From contig JAFYGD010000070.1 in the NCBI GenBank assembly GCA_017543415.1, forward strand, positions 1 through 5,871: a stretch of 5,871 bases of DNA. Direction: 5' to 3'. Each line of letters starts with the position of its first letter. The stretch's first letter is position 1. The notes under the pieces were generated by a model. That model was not told where the DNA came from. It ran no database searches and worked only from the letters and a program-made list of their open reading frames with translations. The position numbers were made by a program, and so were the translations under genes. The stretch is from Eubacterium sp. (GTDB lineage: Bacteria > Bacillota > Clostridia > Oscillospirales > Acutalibacteraceae). Positions 1-4,519 of the stretch are shown here, in pieces.

Positions 1-17
1 ATCAAACTCTTAAAACT
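1..17 (-). rRNA. rrs: 16S ribosomal RNA, first bases only (gene runs off the left edge)
   Basis: Read on the minus strand, the window ends in AAGAGTTTGAT, the nearly universal start of bacterial 16S rRNA and the beginning of the standard 27F priming site. By alignment with E. coli numbering, window position 1 corresponds to 16S base 17, so the mature 5' end falls near position 17. Only this tip is present. The assignment is supported by the sequence behind it, which has an rRNA-operon leader and a strong promoter. The exact mature end cannot be fixed from sequence alone. Confidence 0.88.
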
Positions 18-27
18 TTGTATCATC

Positions 28-45
28 ACTTGTCATCTGACAAGT
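28..45 (-). repeat. Perfect inverted repeat in rRNA leader, close to the 16S start
   Basis: ACTTGTCA and TGACAAGT are perfect 8-base complements separated by TC, giving in RNA a stem of about 7 bp with a 4-nt loop. It lies about 11 nt upstream of the predicted 16S 5' end. Its position suggests a role in leader folding or processing; that role is inference. Confidence 0.6.
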
Positions 46-100
46 CACAATCGTTCAAAAGCCGACCGGTTCATTTCTTACCTGTCGTTCATTACTGTTT

Positions 101-114
101 GTGCTTTTAAGCAC
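101..114 (-). repeat. Palindromic hairpin in rRNA leader
   Basis: GTGCTT-TT-AAGCAC is a perfect palindrome. In the transcript it gives a stem of up to 6 bp with a very tight loop (5 bp and 4 nt is more realistic). No T-run follows on the minus strand, so it is not a terminator. Confidence 0.5.
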
Positions 115-115
115 C

Positions 116-133
116 AGAGTTTCTTTCAACTCT
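116..133 (-). repeat. Short hairpin in rRNA leader
   Basis: AGAGTT and AACTCT form a 6-bp stem with a 6-nt loop, directly beside the 101-114 palindrome. The two could stack as adjacent leader hairpins. The stem is short, so confidence is modest. Confidence 0.4.
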
Positions 134-166
134 TCAAAATCTCGGGTTCCTTTTCTTCGTTATTCT

Positions 167-180
167 CTTTTTCAAGGTGC
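167..180 (-). promoter_or_regulatory. boxA-like antitermination element in rRNA leader
   Basis: On the minus strand this reads GCACCTTGAAAAAG. It resembles the CACCTTGAAAA-type elements found in rRNA leaders and spacers of Clostridia and the boxA site bound by NusB-NusE in other bacteria. It sits about 65 nt after the predicted transcription start, a reasonable place for one. The call rests on resemblance and position only. Confidence 0.5.
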
Positions 181-250
181 GTGCTGTCGGAACTCGTGAA
201 AACCGCTATATTGCAAGGTTTACCGCGCTCCTTTTTGCGACAGCTTTGTA

Positions 251-279
251 ATAATACCAAATAAAAATCCAAATGTCAA
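251..279 (-). promoter_or_regulatory. rRNA operon promoter (sigma-A, extended -10)
   Basis: On the minus strand TTGACA (274-279) is followed after exactly 17 nt by TATTAT (251-256), with TGG before the -10 supplying an extended -10 TGn. Start of transcription is predicted near 244-245. Upstream of the -35, about 281-310 is rich in A- and T-tracts, like an UP element for the RNA polymerase alpha subunit. Only one convincing promoter was found; I saw no clear second upstream copy of the tandem P1/P2 type. Confidence 0.85.
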
Positions 280-427
280 CACTTTTTTTGAAAAAATCAA
301 AGACTTTTTGAACACCCTGCCGCGTGTTCCCTTTTTGGCTGTTTTTTAACAATAACAACATGTCGGTTAACAGGTGAACAGCGGTACCATATATATTGTT
401 TTTAATATATTTTTGAGGTTATTACCT

Positions 428-652
428 TTATATAGATATAAATTTCTTCGGAGCAAGCTCTTTTATCCTTGAAAAACCTCTTTTGACTTTTTCGTAGTTT
501 ATGTCAAAATCAAGCACATAAACGCCGCCGTCGTAAAAAGAAAAGATATTAGCATTGTCATATCCGAGCGAAGCGGTGTTGTAATACGCAACCGTCATTC
601 CCGCGCAGGCAATCAAACACGCACATGTAATAATAAGCGTTATCTTTTTCAT
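428..652 (-). CDS. Small lipoprotein-like or membrane-anchored protein, unrecognised, downstream of spoIIP
   Basis: This is a 74-residue product that I do not recognise. It starts with MKK and a hydrophobic stretch (residues 4-23). Within that, Leu13-Ile14-Ala15-Cys16 fits a bacterial lipobox, which would place the rest of the protein outside the cell tethered by lipid on Cys16; a plain single membrane helix is the alternative. The remaining 50 or so residues have an aromatic/aspartate-rich middle (DGGVYVLDFDINYEKVK) and a basic end. The ATG lies 4 nt after the spoIIP stop, and its likely ribosome binding site (AGGGAAG) lies inside the last spoIIP codons, so it is probably co-transcribed and translationally coupled with spoIIP. 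That points to a sporulation-linked job only by association. No terminator with a good T-run follows before the rRNA promoter. Confidence 0.7.
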   Translation of the reverse strand: MKKITLIITCACLIACAGMTVAYYNTASLGYDNANIFSFYDGGVYVLDFDINYEKVKRGFSRIKELAPKKFISI

Positions 653-656
653 TTTT

Positions 657-1814
657 TCACTTCCCTGCTTTTACATATTTTTCATTCATAAGCTCGCCGA
701 GTGCGTCTCCGAAAAGGCGGGCGGAATAGCAAGCCTCGTCAAGAGTATTTGCGTCAGTACCGATTTCAAGCAAAAACGAGTTGTGGGTTTCATACATATT
801 ATATTTACGCTGCGAAAACAAAATCGGGCGCATAAGACCTTTATATTTTGAAGCAAGCTTATTCTGTACCTGCAAATCAAAGCGCAGATTATACTCCCAG
901 TCCGGAAAGTTTTTAACAAGCCCGTATTCACAGCCTGAAATGAGCATCATTTTTGCCGCTTTTTTACCGTTTACCTTTGCGGTCGGCTTAACCTTGGTTT
1001 TGTTTGAATATGTAATATCGTCACGGTGGAGGTCAATAGTAACCTCAATTGAAGGATACTCCTCAAGATACCTTTCAACAGAGGCGCGCGACTTATCATA
1101 GCTTGAGCTGTAATCCCTGTCGTGTATCTCCCTGTCATGTATAACAACAAAGCCCTTGGCCTCAAGGGCTCTGACAAGCTCGTCTCCGACGCGCACAACA
1201 TTCCTTGAAGGACTGTCGGAGCGTGCGTCGGATTTTATATAATAACCCGTATCGAGCAGCGAATACGCCTCCGTTGTATGAGAATGATACACCAGAACAG
1301 CCGGCTTAGTCTTATCCCTGATTACCAAATCCGAGTCCTGCTCCAGCAGGCTCCTGATATCGGGAGTGTAAACCTCCGCCGGAATTTTACTCTGAATTTC
1401 TACACCGTTATAACTTATAACGGTTCCCCCGCCGAGATAAGGCTCCTCGCTTGTTTTGCCGAGCGCCTTCTTTTTATCGGCGGTTTTTTCTGCTTCGGTC
1501 ATCAGCTTTTTAACATCCTTCGGCGTTGAGATTAAATCAATGCCGTCATCGCTATCCTTTGAACCTGCTTTGTTCATAACCTCCTCGCTAAGCTCAAACG
1601 GGGTGTTAGTAGTATTAACCCCGGCTTTCGGAATATAAGCGGAAATTTTTGACTTGGCGTTTTCCGCAAGATAATCGGGCGAGCCTAGAGACGCTATACA
1701 TTTAACCGCAGGCTCGGGAACGGTTTTTGCAACCGAAAGCAGGTTAAAAAACACCCCGGCGCAGCCGAGAATTATTACCGAATTAAGGAAAATTATTAAA
1801 ACCTGCTTTTTCAT
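657..1814 (-). CDS. spoIIP: Stage II sporulation protein P (SpoIIP), peptidoglycan amidase/endopeptidase
   Basis: SpoIIP is the amidase and endopeptidase of the SpoIID-SpoIIM-SpoIIP complex, which remodels septal peptidoglycan so that the mother cell can engulf the forespore. The 385-residue protein has an N-terminal membrane anchor (about residues 5-27), a low-complexity linker rich in Lys, Asp and Ser (about 45-125), and a C-terminal hydrolase domain (about 130-378). Recognisable family signatures are PAVLVYHSHTTEAY (171-184), VTIDLHRD (258-265) and a terminal HNSFLLEIG (344-352). By analogy with zinc amidases, His177/His179, Glu182, His263 and Glu350 are the candidate metal-binding and catalytic residues; individual roles are inferred. 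The ATG is preceded by AGGTG (1820-1824) at a good distance. It follows gpr by 62 nt on the same strand, as in other spore formers, and a small gene follows at 4 nt. Length is normal for the family. Confidence 0.95.
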   Translation of the reverse strand: MKKQVLIIFLNSVIILGCAGVFFNLLSVAKTVPEPAVKCIASLGSPDYLAENAKSKISAYIPKAGVNTTNTPFELSEEVMNKAGSKDSDDGIDLISTPKDVKKLMTEAEKTADKKKALGKTSEEPYLGGGTVISYNGVEIQSKIPAEVYTPDIRSLLEQDSDLVIRDKTKPAVLVYHSHTTEAYSLLDTGYYIKSDARSDSPSRNVVRVGDELVRALEAKGFVVIHDREIHDRDYSSSYDKSRASVERYLEEYPSIEVTIDLHRDDITYSNKTKVKPTAKVNGKKAAKMMLISGCEYGLVKNFPDWEYNLRFDLQVQNKLASKYKGLMRPILFSQRKYNMYETHNSFLLEIGTDANTLDEACYSARLFGDALGELMNEKYVKAGK

Positions 1815-1823
1815 TACAACACC

Positions 1824-1859
1824 TATATATAATATATTTATTCTATTACATTATATATA
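1824..1859 (-). repeat. A+T-only 10-bp inverted repeat in the gpr-spoIIP gap
   Basis: TATATATAAT (1824-1833) and ATTATATATA (1850-1859) are perfect complements separated by 16 nt. In the minus-strand transcript the hairpin would end at the spoIIP ribosome binding site (1820-1824), so it could affect access of ribosomes in a gpr-spoIIP read-through message. All pairs are A-U and no useful T-run follows, so it is not a terminator. It may simply reflect A+T-rich promoter DNA. Confidence 0.5.
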
Positions 1860-1882
1860 TGTTGTGGTTTTGGGGTTTATCC
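1854..1882 (-). promoter_or_regulatory. Candidate sigma-E-type promoter for spoIIP
   Basis: On the minus strand GGATAAA (1876-1882, overlapping the gpr stop codon) and CATATATA (1854-1861) are 14 nt apart. They resemble the sigma-E -35 (ATA core) and -10 (CATACAnT-like) elements that drive spoIIP in Bacillus. Transcription would start near 1847, some 33 nt before the spoIIP ATG. The region is so A+T-rich that a chance match is quite possible; a TATAAT also sits at 1850-1855 but without a sigma-A -35. Confidence 0.25.
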
Positions 1883-2701
1883 CACAAGTGCGTACAAATC
1901 TTTTGCGGACAGTCCTTTATGCAGACAGACGTTAATTCCCATACCTATAAGCTTTGCGCCATGTTCGCTGATACGGTCAATCTCACGCGGGGTTACGTAG
2001 GCGCCGCTGTCGCCCGAGGGCGAAAGCACGCTCGTGCTTACAACGGTAGGTATACCTATTGATATAACGGGGACCCCGACTGTTTTAAAAGAAATCTCGT
2101 GGCGGTGGTTGCCGACTCCCGAGCCGGGTGAAATTCCGCTGTCGGAAAACTGAACCGTTGTGCCGAGGCGCTCCATTGAGGTTGCTGCAAGCGCGTCAAC
2201 CGTAATAATGCAGGAAGGCTTTATCTGCGCGGCTATTCCCCTGATAAGCTCCGCGGTTTCAATTCCCGTTTCGCCGAGAACTCCCGTACTGACCGAGGAA
2301 ACGCAGAAAAGCCCTTCAAGCCCCGAGGTGCTGCGCAGCTCGTCGAGGATGTGGCGCGTTGAAAGAACATAGGAATTCGTTTTAGGTCCGAGCGAATCGG
2401 CGGTTATGTTTTTATTTCCGAGCCCCGCAACCAGCACGGAGCTGACGTTTTCAGGCAGGATTGAGCGCAGGACATTTGCAAAGGTGTCAAGCCTGCCGTC
2501 AAAAACGTCGGTATCATTTACAAAGGATTTTACCTCAAGGGTTACGTAATTCCCAACGGGTTTTCCGAGCGCCTTTGCGCCGTTTTCATCGGTAACCTTA
2601 ACGGTTGTAATGCCGCCGCTCCGTTTTACCTCAACTCCCTCGAGCCTTGAAGCTTCCGCCCCCTCGTAGCTTTCAAGCGCAAGGTCAGTTCTGTTTTGCA
2701 T
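1877..2701 (-). CDS. gpr: Germination protease Gpr (SASP-degrading endopeptidase, peptidase family A25)
   Basis: Gpr cleaves the small acid-soluble spore proteins that coat spore DNA, releasing DNA and amino acids at germination. It is made in the forespore as an inactive zymogen that processes itself. With the start chosen here the protein is 274 residues, short for the family (B. subtilis about 370). Visible signatures: N-terminal RTDLALE (4-10), GLGN (93-96), DSLGPKT with Asp102, TVDALAA with Asp169, SPGSGVGNHR (191-200), and GDSGAYVTPRE (230-240). Asp102 and Asp169 match the two essential aspartates of Bacillus Gpr in context and near-identical spacing. Start choice: ATG 2699-2701 has GGTG six nt upstream and places RTDLA at the N-terminus as in homologues. 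The frame stays open to a TTG at 2743, but that would add an odd hydrophobic leader with no ribosome binding site. spoIIP follows 62 nt downstream; rpsT diverges upstream. Confidence 0.95.
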   Translation of the reverse strand: MQNRTDLALESYEGAEASRLEGVEVKRSGGITTVKVTDENGAKALGKPVGNYVTLEVKSFVNDTDVFDGRLDTFANVLRSILPENVSSVLVAGLGNKNITADSLGPKTNSYVLSTRHILDELRSTSGLEGLFCVSSVSTGVLGETGIETAELIRGIAAQIKPSCIITVDALAATSMERLGTTVQFSDSGISPGSGVGNHRHEISFKTVGVPVISIGIPTVVSTSVLSPSGDSGAYVTPREIDRISEHGAKLIGMGINVCLHKGLSAKDLYALVG

Positions 2702-2731
2702 ATACATCACCAAAAATACAAAATACAATAA

Positions 2732-2761
2732 AAGTATACCCAAAAATAAAAAAATGCTTGC
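2732..2761 (-). promoter_or_regulatory. Candidate forespore (sigma-F/sigma-G) promoter for gpr
   Basis: On the minus strand GGGTATACTT (2732-2741) fits the sigma-F -10 pattern GGnnAnAnTn at every specified base. A GCAAG (2757-2761) lies 15 nt upstream as a partial match to the GYATA -35. Transcription would start near 2725, giving a leader of about 24 nt, and sigma-F/sigma-G control is what is known for gpr in Bacillus. The -35 is imperfect, so this remains a candidate. The GCAAG bases overlap the rpsT -35 on the other strand. Confidence 0.35.
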
Positions 2762-2786
2762 AATTTACAAAAAGTTATGATAATAT
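2758..2786 (+). promoter_or_regulatory. rpsT promoter (sigma-A, extended -10)
   Basis: TTGCAA (2758-2763), a 17-nt spacer and TAATAT (2781-2786) form a good vegetative promoter. TGA just before the -10 adds an extended -10 TGn. The predicted transcription start is about 2793, giving a leader of about 112 nt, long for a single ribosomal protein gene. Confidence 0.75.
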
Positions 2787-2792
2787 ATCAAG

Positions 2793-2904
2793 GCATATAA
2801 ACCAAGTTGACCGTGTTAAGACTTGGAAAAGATACAAAGGCGTTCATTTTTCACTGTCACGAATGCCGTAAAACTCTACTAAGTTACTCAAAGGAGTGTA
2901 AAGA
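2793..2904 (+). promoter_or_regulatory. Structured 5' leader of rpsT, possible autoregulatory element
   Basis: Two hairpins can form. The first pairs CCAAGT (2802-2807) with ACTTGG (2821-2826), extendable by one G-U pair, around a loop of 11-13 nt. The second pairs GGCGTTC (2839-2845) with GAATGCC (2861-2867), six Watson-Crick pairs plus one G-U, around a 15-nt loop. The ribosome binding site AAAGGAG (2890-2896) follows in an apparently single-stranded region. Many ribosomal protein genes repress their own translation through such leaders, and bS20 itself binds 16S rRNA, so autogenous control is plausible, but I recognise no known leader family here. Confidence 0.4.
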
Positions 2905-3162
2905 ATGGCTAACATTAAGTCTGCTAAGAAAAGAGTTAAGGTTAACAGAACTAAGGCTGCTGCAAATAAGGCACGCAATTCCGCTCTTAAGACAGCTATT
3001 AAAAAGGCTAACGCTGCAATTGAAGCTAATGCAGATAATAAGGAAGAGGCAGTTAAGGCTGCTGTTAAGAAGATTGACCAGGCTGCAAGCCACAATCTTA
3101 TCCACAAGAACTGCGCTTCAAGAAAAAAGAGCAACCTTGTTAACAAGCTCAACAAAGCGTAA
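2905..3162 (+). CDS. rpsT: Small ribosomal subunit protein bS20
   Basis: bS20 is a primary 16S rRNA-binding protein that helps assemble the body of the 30S subunit. The 85-residue product has the family's usual length and highly basic, alanine/lysine-rich, all-helical character. It begins with the diagnostic MANIKSAKKRVKVNRTKAA and ends with the conserved HKNCASRKKSNLVNKLNKA. The start is set by AAAGGAG (2890-2896) eight nt before the ATG. Codon choice is strongly biased (GCT, AAG, GTT, AAC), as expected for a highly expressed gene. It has its own promoter and a strong terminator, so it forms a single-gene unit. It lies head-to-head with gpr, the same neighbourhood as in Bacillus subtilis. 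Confidence 0.97.
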   Translation: MANIKSAKKRVKVNRTKAAANKARNSALKTAIKKANAAIEANADNKEEAVKAAVKKIDQAASHNLIHKNCASRKKSNLVNKLNKA

Positions 3163-3173
3163 TTGAATTAATT

Positions 3174-3199
3174 AAGGCGTTCGGCTGAACGCCTTTTTT
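3174..3199 (+). terminator. Rho-independent terminator of rpsT
   Basis: AAGGCGTTC (3174-3182) and GAACGCCTT (3187-3195) form a perfect 9-bp stem with a GGCT loop, followed by a run of six T (3194-3199) and a further T-rich stretch. It begins 11 nt after the rpsT stop codon. Confidence 0.93.
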
Positions 3200-3209
3200 A
3201 TTTTGTTAC

Positions 3210-3237
3210 TTGACAATAACGGTTAATGATATATAAT
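3210..3237 (+). promoter_or_regulatory. Consensus sigma-A promoter of the small membrane protein gene
   Basis: TTGACA (3210-3215) and TATAAT (3232-3237) are both perfect consensus hexamers, separated by 16 nt. Transcription should start near 3244, about 24 nt before the ATG at 3268. The promoter lies just after the rpsT terminator and suggests strong, constitutive expression. Confidence 0.85.
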
Positions 3238-3267
3238 AGAATTAAGCAAAAAACGGAGGTAATATTT

Positions 3268-3522
3268 ATGGATTTTAAAAAGATAGCTAAGATTATTGCC
3301 TGCATTGCCGCGCTTTGCGCAATTGCTGCAGCTGCATACTTTGCAATTAAAAAGCTCACCGCTAAGGACGAGCCCGAGTATTTTGACGATAACGATTTCT
3401 TCGAGTGCGATAATGAGCTTGAAATTATTGAGGTAGCAAACGAAGCACCTGCCGAGGAGCCCAAGGAAGAAAAAAAGCCTGCTCCGAAAAAGAAGGCTGC
3501 TCCGAAGAAAAAGGCTGAATAA
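3268..3522 (+). CDS. Small single-pass membrane protein with acidic middle and Lys/Pro/Ala-rich tail, unrecognised
   Basis: I do not recognise this 84-residue protein. After MDFKK comes one Ala/Ile-rich membrane helix (about residues 6-27) and a short basic turn (KKLTAK, 28-33). Next is a strongly acidic stretch (about 34-66, including EYFDDNDFFECDNE), then a basic tail whose end repeats APKKKA twice (72-83), reminiscent of histone H1-like or nucleic-acid-binding tails. The ATG at 3268 is chosen because GGAGGT (3255-3260) lies seven nt upstream; an in-frame ATG at 3226 lies inside the promoter and is not credible. Perfect promoter hexamers and a good ribosome binding site suggest high expression. 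Basic residues on both sides of the helix leave topology open. A role in envelope organisation or tethering is conceivable but unproven. Confidence 0.8.
   Translation: MDFKKIAKIIACIAALCAIAAAAYFAIKKLTAKDEPEYFDDNDFFECDNELEIIEVANEAPAEEPKEEKKPAPKKKAAPKKKAE
3481..3516 (+). repeat. Tandem 18-bp coding repeat (APKKKA x2)
   Basis: Two adjacent 18-nt units (3481-3498 and 3499-3516) differ at only two wobble positions and each encode Ala-Pro-Lys-Lys-Lys-Ala. The repeat forms the tail of the small membrane protein. Its copy number may vary among strains; that is inference. Confidence 0.8.
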
Positions 3523-3533
3523 TACTTAAAACG

Positions 3534-3560
3534 GGCTATCCGAAAGGATAGCCTTATGTT
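3534..3560 (+). terminator. Rho-independent terminator after the small membrane protein gene, probably leaky
   Basis: GGCTATCC (3534-3541) and GGATAGCC (3546-3553) form a perfect 8-bp stem closed by a GAAA tetraloop. The tail is TTATGTTTTT, so the T-run is interrupted. No separate promoter was found for the patatin gene starting at 3577, so partial read-through through this hairpin is the likely source of its transcript. Confidence 0.7.
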
Positions 3561-3576
3561 TTTACGGGAGAAAAAT

Positions 3577-4422
3577 ATGTATAAATGCGGATTGGTTCTT
3601 GAAGGCGGAGGCTCAAGGGGAATTTACACCTCCGGAATACTTGACGCCTTTATTGAAAAGGGCGTTGAGTTCCCTTATGTAATAGGCGTTTCAATGGGCG
3701 CGTGCAACGCGGCGTCGTTCCTTGGTAAAAACTCACGCCGCCAGCACGACATAATTATTGACTATATAAACGATAAAAGGTATATGAGCTTTTCAAACCT
3801 TTTAAAAAAAGGAGAATACCTTGATTCGGACTGGCTTTTCGGCGAGCTTTCCTACGATATTTCGCCGCTTGACCAGGAGGAATTTGAAAAATCAAAAACG
3901 GTTTTATGCTGCGTTGTAACAAACGCAAAAACCGGCAAGCCCGAATACCTTTACCCAAAATCGCTAAGGGAGCGCGGCTGCGTTGAGGTAAGGGCAAGCT
4001 GTTCCCTTCCGCTTGCAACAAAGGGCGTTGAAATTGGAGGCGAGGTTTATTTTGACGGCGGCGTAAGCGATTCAATACCGCTTGAAAGAGCACTTGAGGA
4101 CGGGTGCAAAAAAGCGGTTGTAATTCTTACCCAGCATAAGGGCTTTGTTAAAAAGCCGTATAACGAAAATGCGCTTAAGGCCATAAGGAAATATCCCCTT
4201 TTGCGCGAGGCGCTTGCTGACAGGCACAACCTTTACAATGCTCAGCTTGAATACGTTGATATGATAGTTCAGCAGGGCAGAGCCTTTGTAATTCAGCCGC
4301 CGACGGAGCTTGACTGCTCCACGCTTGAAAAAAGCACGGCAAAGCTTGAGGCAATTTACCGCCTTGCATACAGGCAGGGGCTTGAAATAGCCGAAAGCGT
4401 AAAAGAATACGTCAATTCATAG
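3577..4422 (+). CDS. Patatin-like phospholipase / lipid acyl hydrolase (YjjU/RssA-like)
   Basis: Patatin-like proteins hydrolyse acyl esters of phospholipids or related lipids with a Ser-Asp dyad. This 281-residue protein has the complete set of motifs: the glycine-rich oxyanion loop GGGSRG (10-15), the nucleophile elbow GVSMG with Ser39 (37-41), and DGG with Asp160 (160-162, in YFDGGVSDSIPL). There is no signal peptide or membrane segment, so it should be cytoplasmic or membrane-peripheral. The C-terminal 100 residues resemble the extension of the bacterial YjjU-type group. The ATG at 3577 is preceded by GGGAG (3566-3570) at six nt; an earlier in-frame ATG at 3556 falls in the tail of the preceding terminator and lacks a ribosome binding site. 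The true substrate cannot be read from sequence. The gene probably depends on read-through from 3210-3237. Confidence 0.9.
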   Translation: MYKCGLVLEGGGSRGIYTSGILDAFIEKGVEFPYVIGVSMGACNAASFLGKNSRRQHDIIIDYINDKRYMSFSNLLKKGEYLDSDWLFGELSYDISPLDQEEFEKSKTVLCCVVTNAKTGKPEYLYPKSLRERGCVEVRASCSLPLATKGVEIGGEVYFDGGVSDSIPLERALEDGCKKAVVILTQHKGFVKKPYNENALKAIRKYPLLREALADRHNLYNAQLEYVDMIVQQGRAFVIQPPTELDCSTLEKSTAKLEAIYRLAYRQGLEIAESVKEYVNS

Positions 4423-4431
4423 AATTTGTTT

Positions 4432-4455
4432 AAAAACCTTCTTCGGAAGGTTTTT
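4432..4455 (+). terminator. Rho-independent terminator of the patatin gene
   Basis: AAAAACCTTC (4432-4441) and GAAGGTTTTT (4446-4455) form a 10-bp stem with a TTCG loop closed by C-G, the very stable cUUCGg tetraloop. Five T end the stem, followed by ATTTC. The flanking A and T runs would also let it work weakly on the minus strand. Confidence 0.9.
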
Positions 4456-4460
4456 ATTTC

Positions 4461-4489
4461 TTGAACAAAAAGAGATACAGTGATATAAT
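4461..4489 (+). promoter_or_regulatory. Promoter of the secreted CAP-like/Fn3 protein gene (sigma-A, extended -10)
   Basis: TTGAAC (4461-4466), a 17-nt spacer and a perfect TATAAT (4484-4489) preceded by TGA (extended -10). A second TATAAT at 4492-4497 may give an alternative start but lacks a matching -35. Transcription should start near 4496. Confidence 0.8.
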
Positions 4490-4519
4490 TGTATAATAAA
4501 ACAAAAAGGAGTTTCTATT

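Larger units (their letters stand above)
18..244 (-). promoter_or_regulatory. rRNA operon 5' leader (pre-16S spacer)
   Basis: This stretch lies between the predicted transcription start (about 244-245) and the 16S 5' end and has no open reading frame worth calling. It holds several local inverted repeats (28-45, 101-114, 116-133) and a boxA-like element near 167-180. Such leaders are normally transcribed, used for antitermination and assembly, and removed during 16S processing. The other half of the long pre-16S processing stem would lie beyond the 16S 3' end, outside the window, so it cannot be tested here. Confidence 0.8.

Noticed and set aside
310..329. GAACAC...GTGTTC inverted repeat with T-runs nearby, considered as a terminator for the spoIIP cluster
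   Set aside because: The stem is only 6 bp with an 8-nt loop. On the minus strand, where a terminator is needed, the stem is followed by A-rich, not T-rich, sequence. No plus-strand gene precedes it.
349..377. Possible second upstream rRNA promoter (TATTGT as a -10 on the minus strand)
   Set aside because: The hexamer at the correct distance (TCACCT) does not resemble a -35, so there is no support for a tandem promoter.
391..410. ATATATT...AATATAT hairpin just downstream of the small gene
   Set aside because: It is all A/T and followed by T only on the plus strand, where no gene ends. It is more likely ordinary A+T-rich spacer.
781..1638. Several plus-strand open frames of 60-106 codons opposite spoIIP
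   Set aside because: They lie wholly inside the well-supported spoIIP gene, lack ribosome binding sites and have unnatural composition; they are antisense shadows.
2702..2743. Longer Gpr start at the TTG of 2741-2743
   Set aside because: It uses a TTG with no ribosome binding site, adds a hydrophobic stretch not found on cytoplasmic Gpr proteins, and overlaps the candidate -10 element.
2807..3166. A 119-codon Leu/Arg-rich plus-strand frame overlapping rpsT
   Set aside because: It is a frame-shifted shadow of rpsT, with repetitive Leu/Arg produced by reading its biased codons out of frame.
3556..3576. Upstream ATG as the start of the patatin gene
   Set aside because: It lies in the T-tail of the preceding terminator with no Shine-Dalgarno, while the ATG at 3577 has GGGAG at the right distance and gives the usual short N-terminus before the GGGSRG loop.
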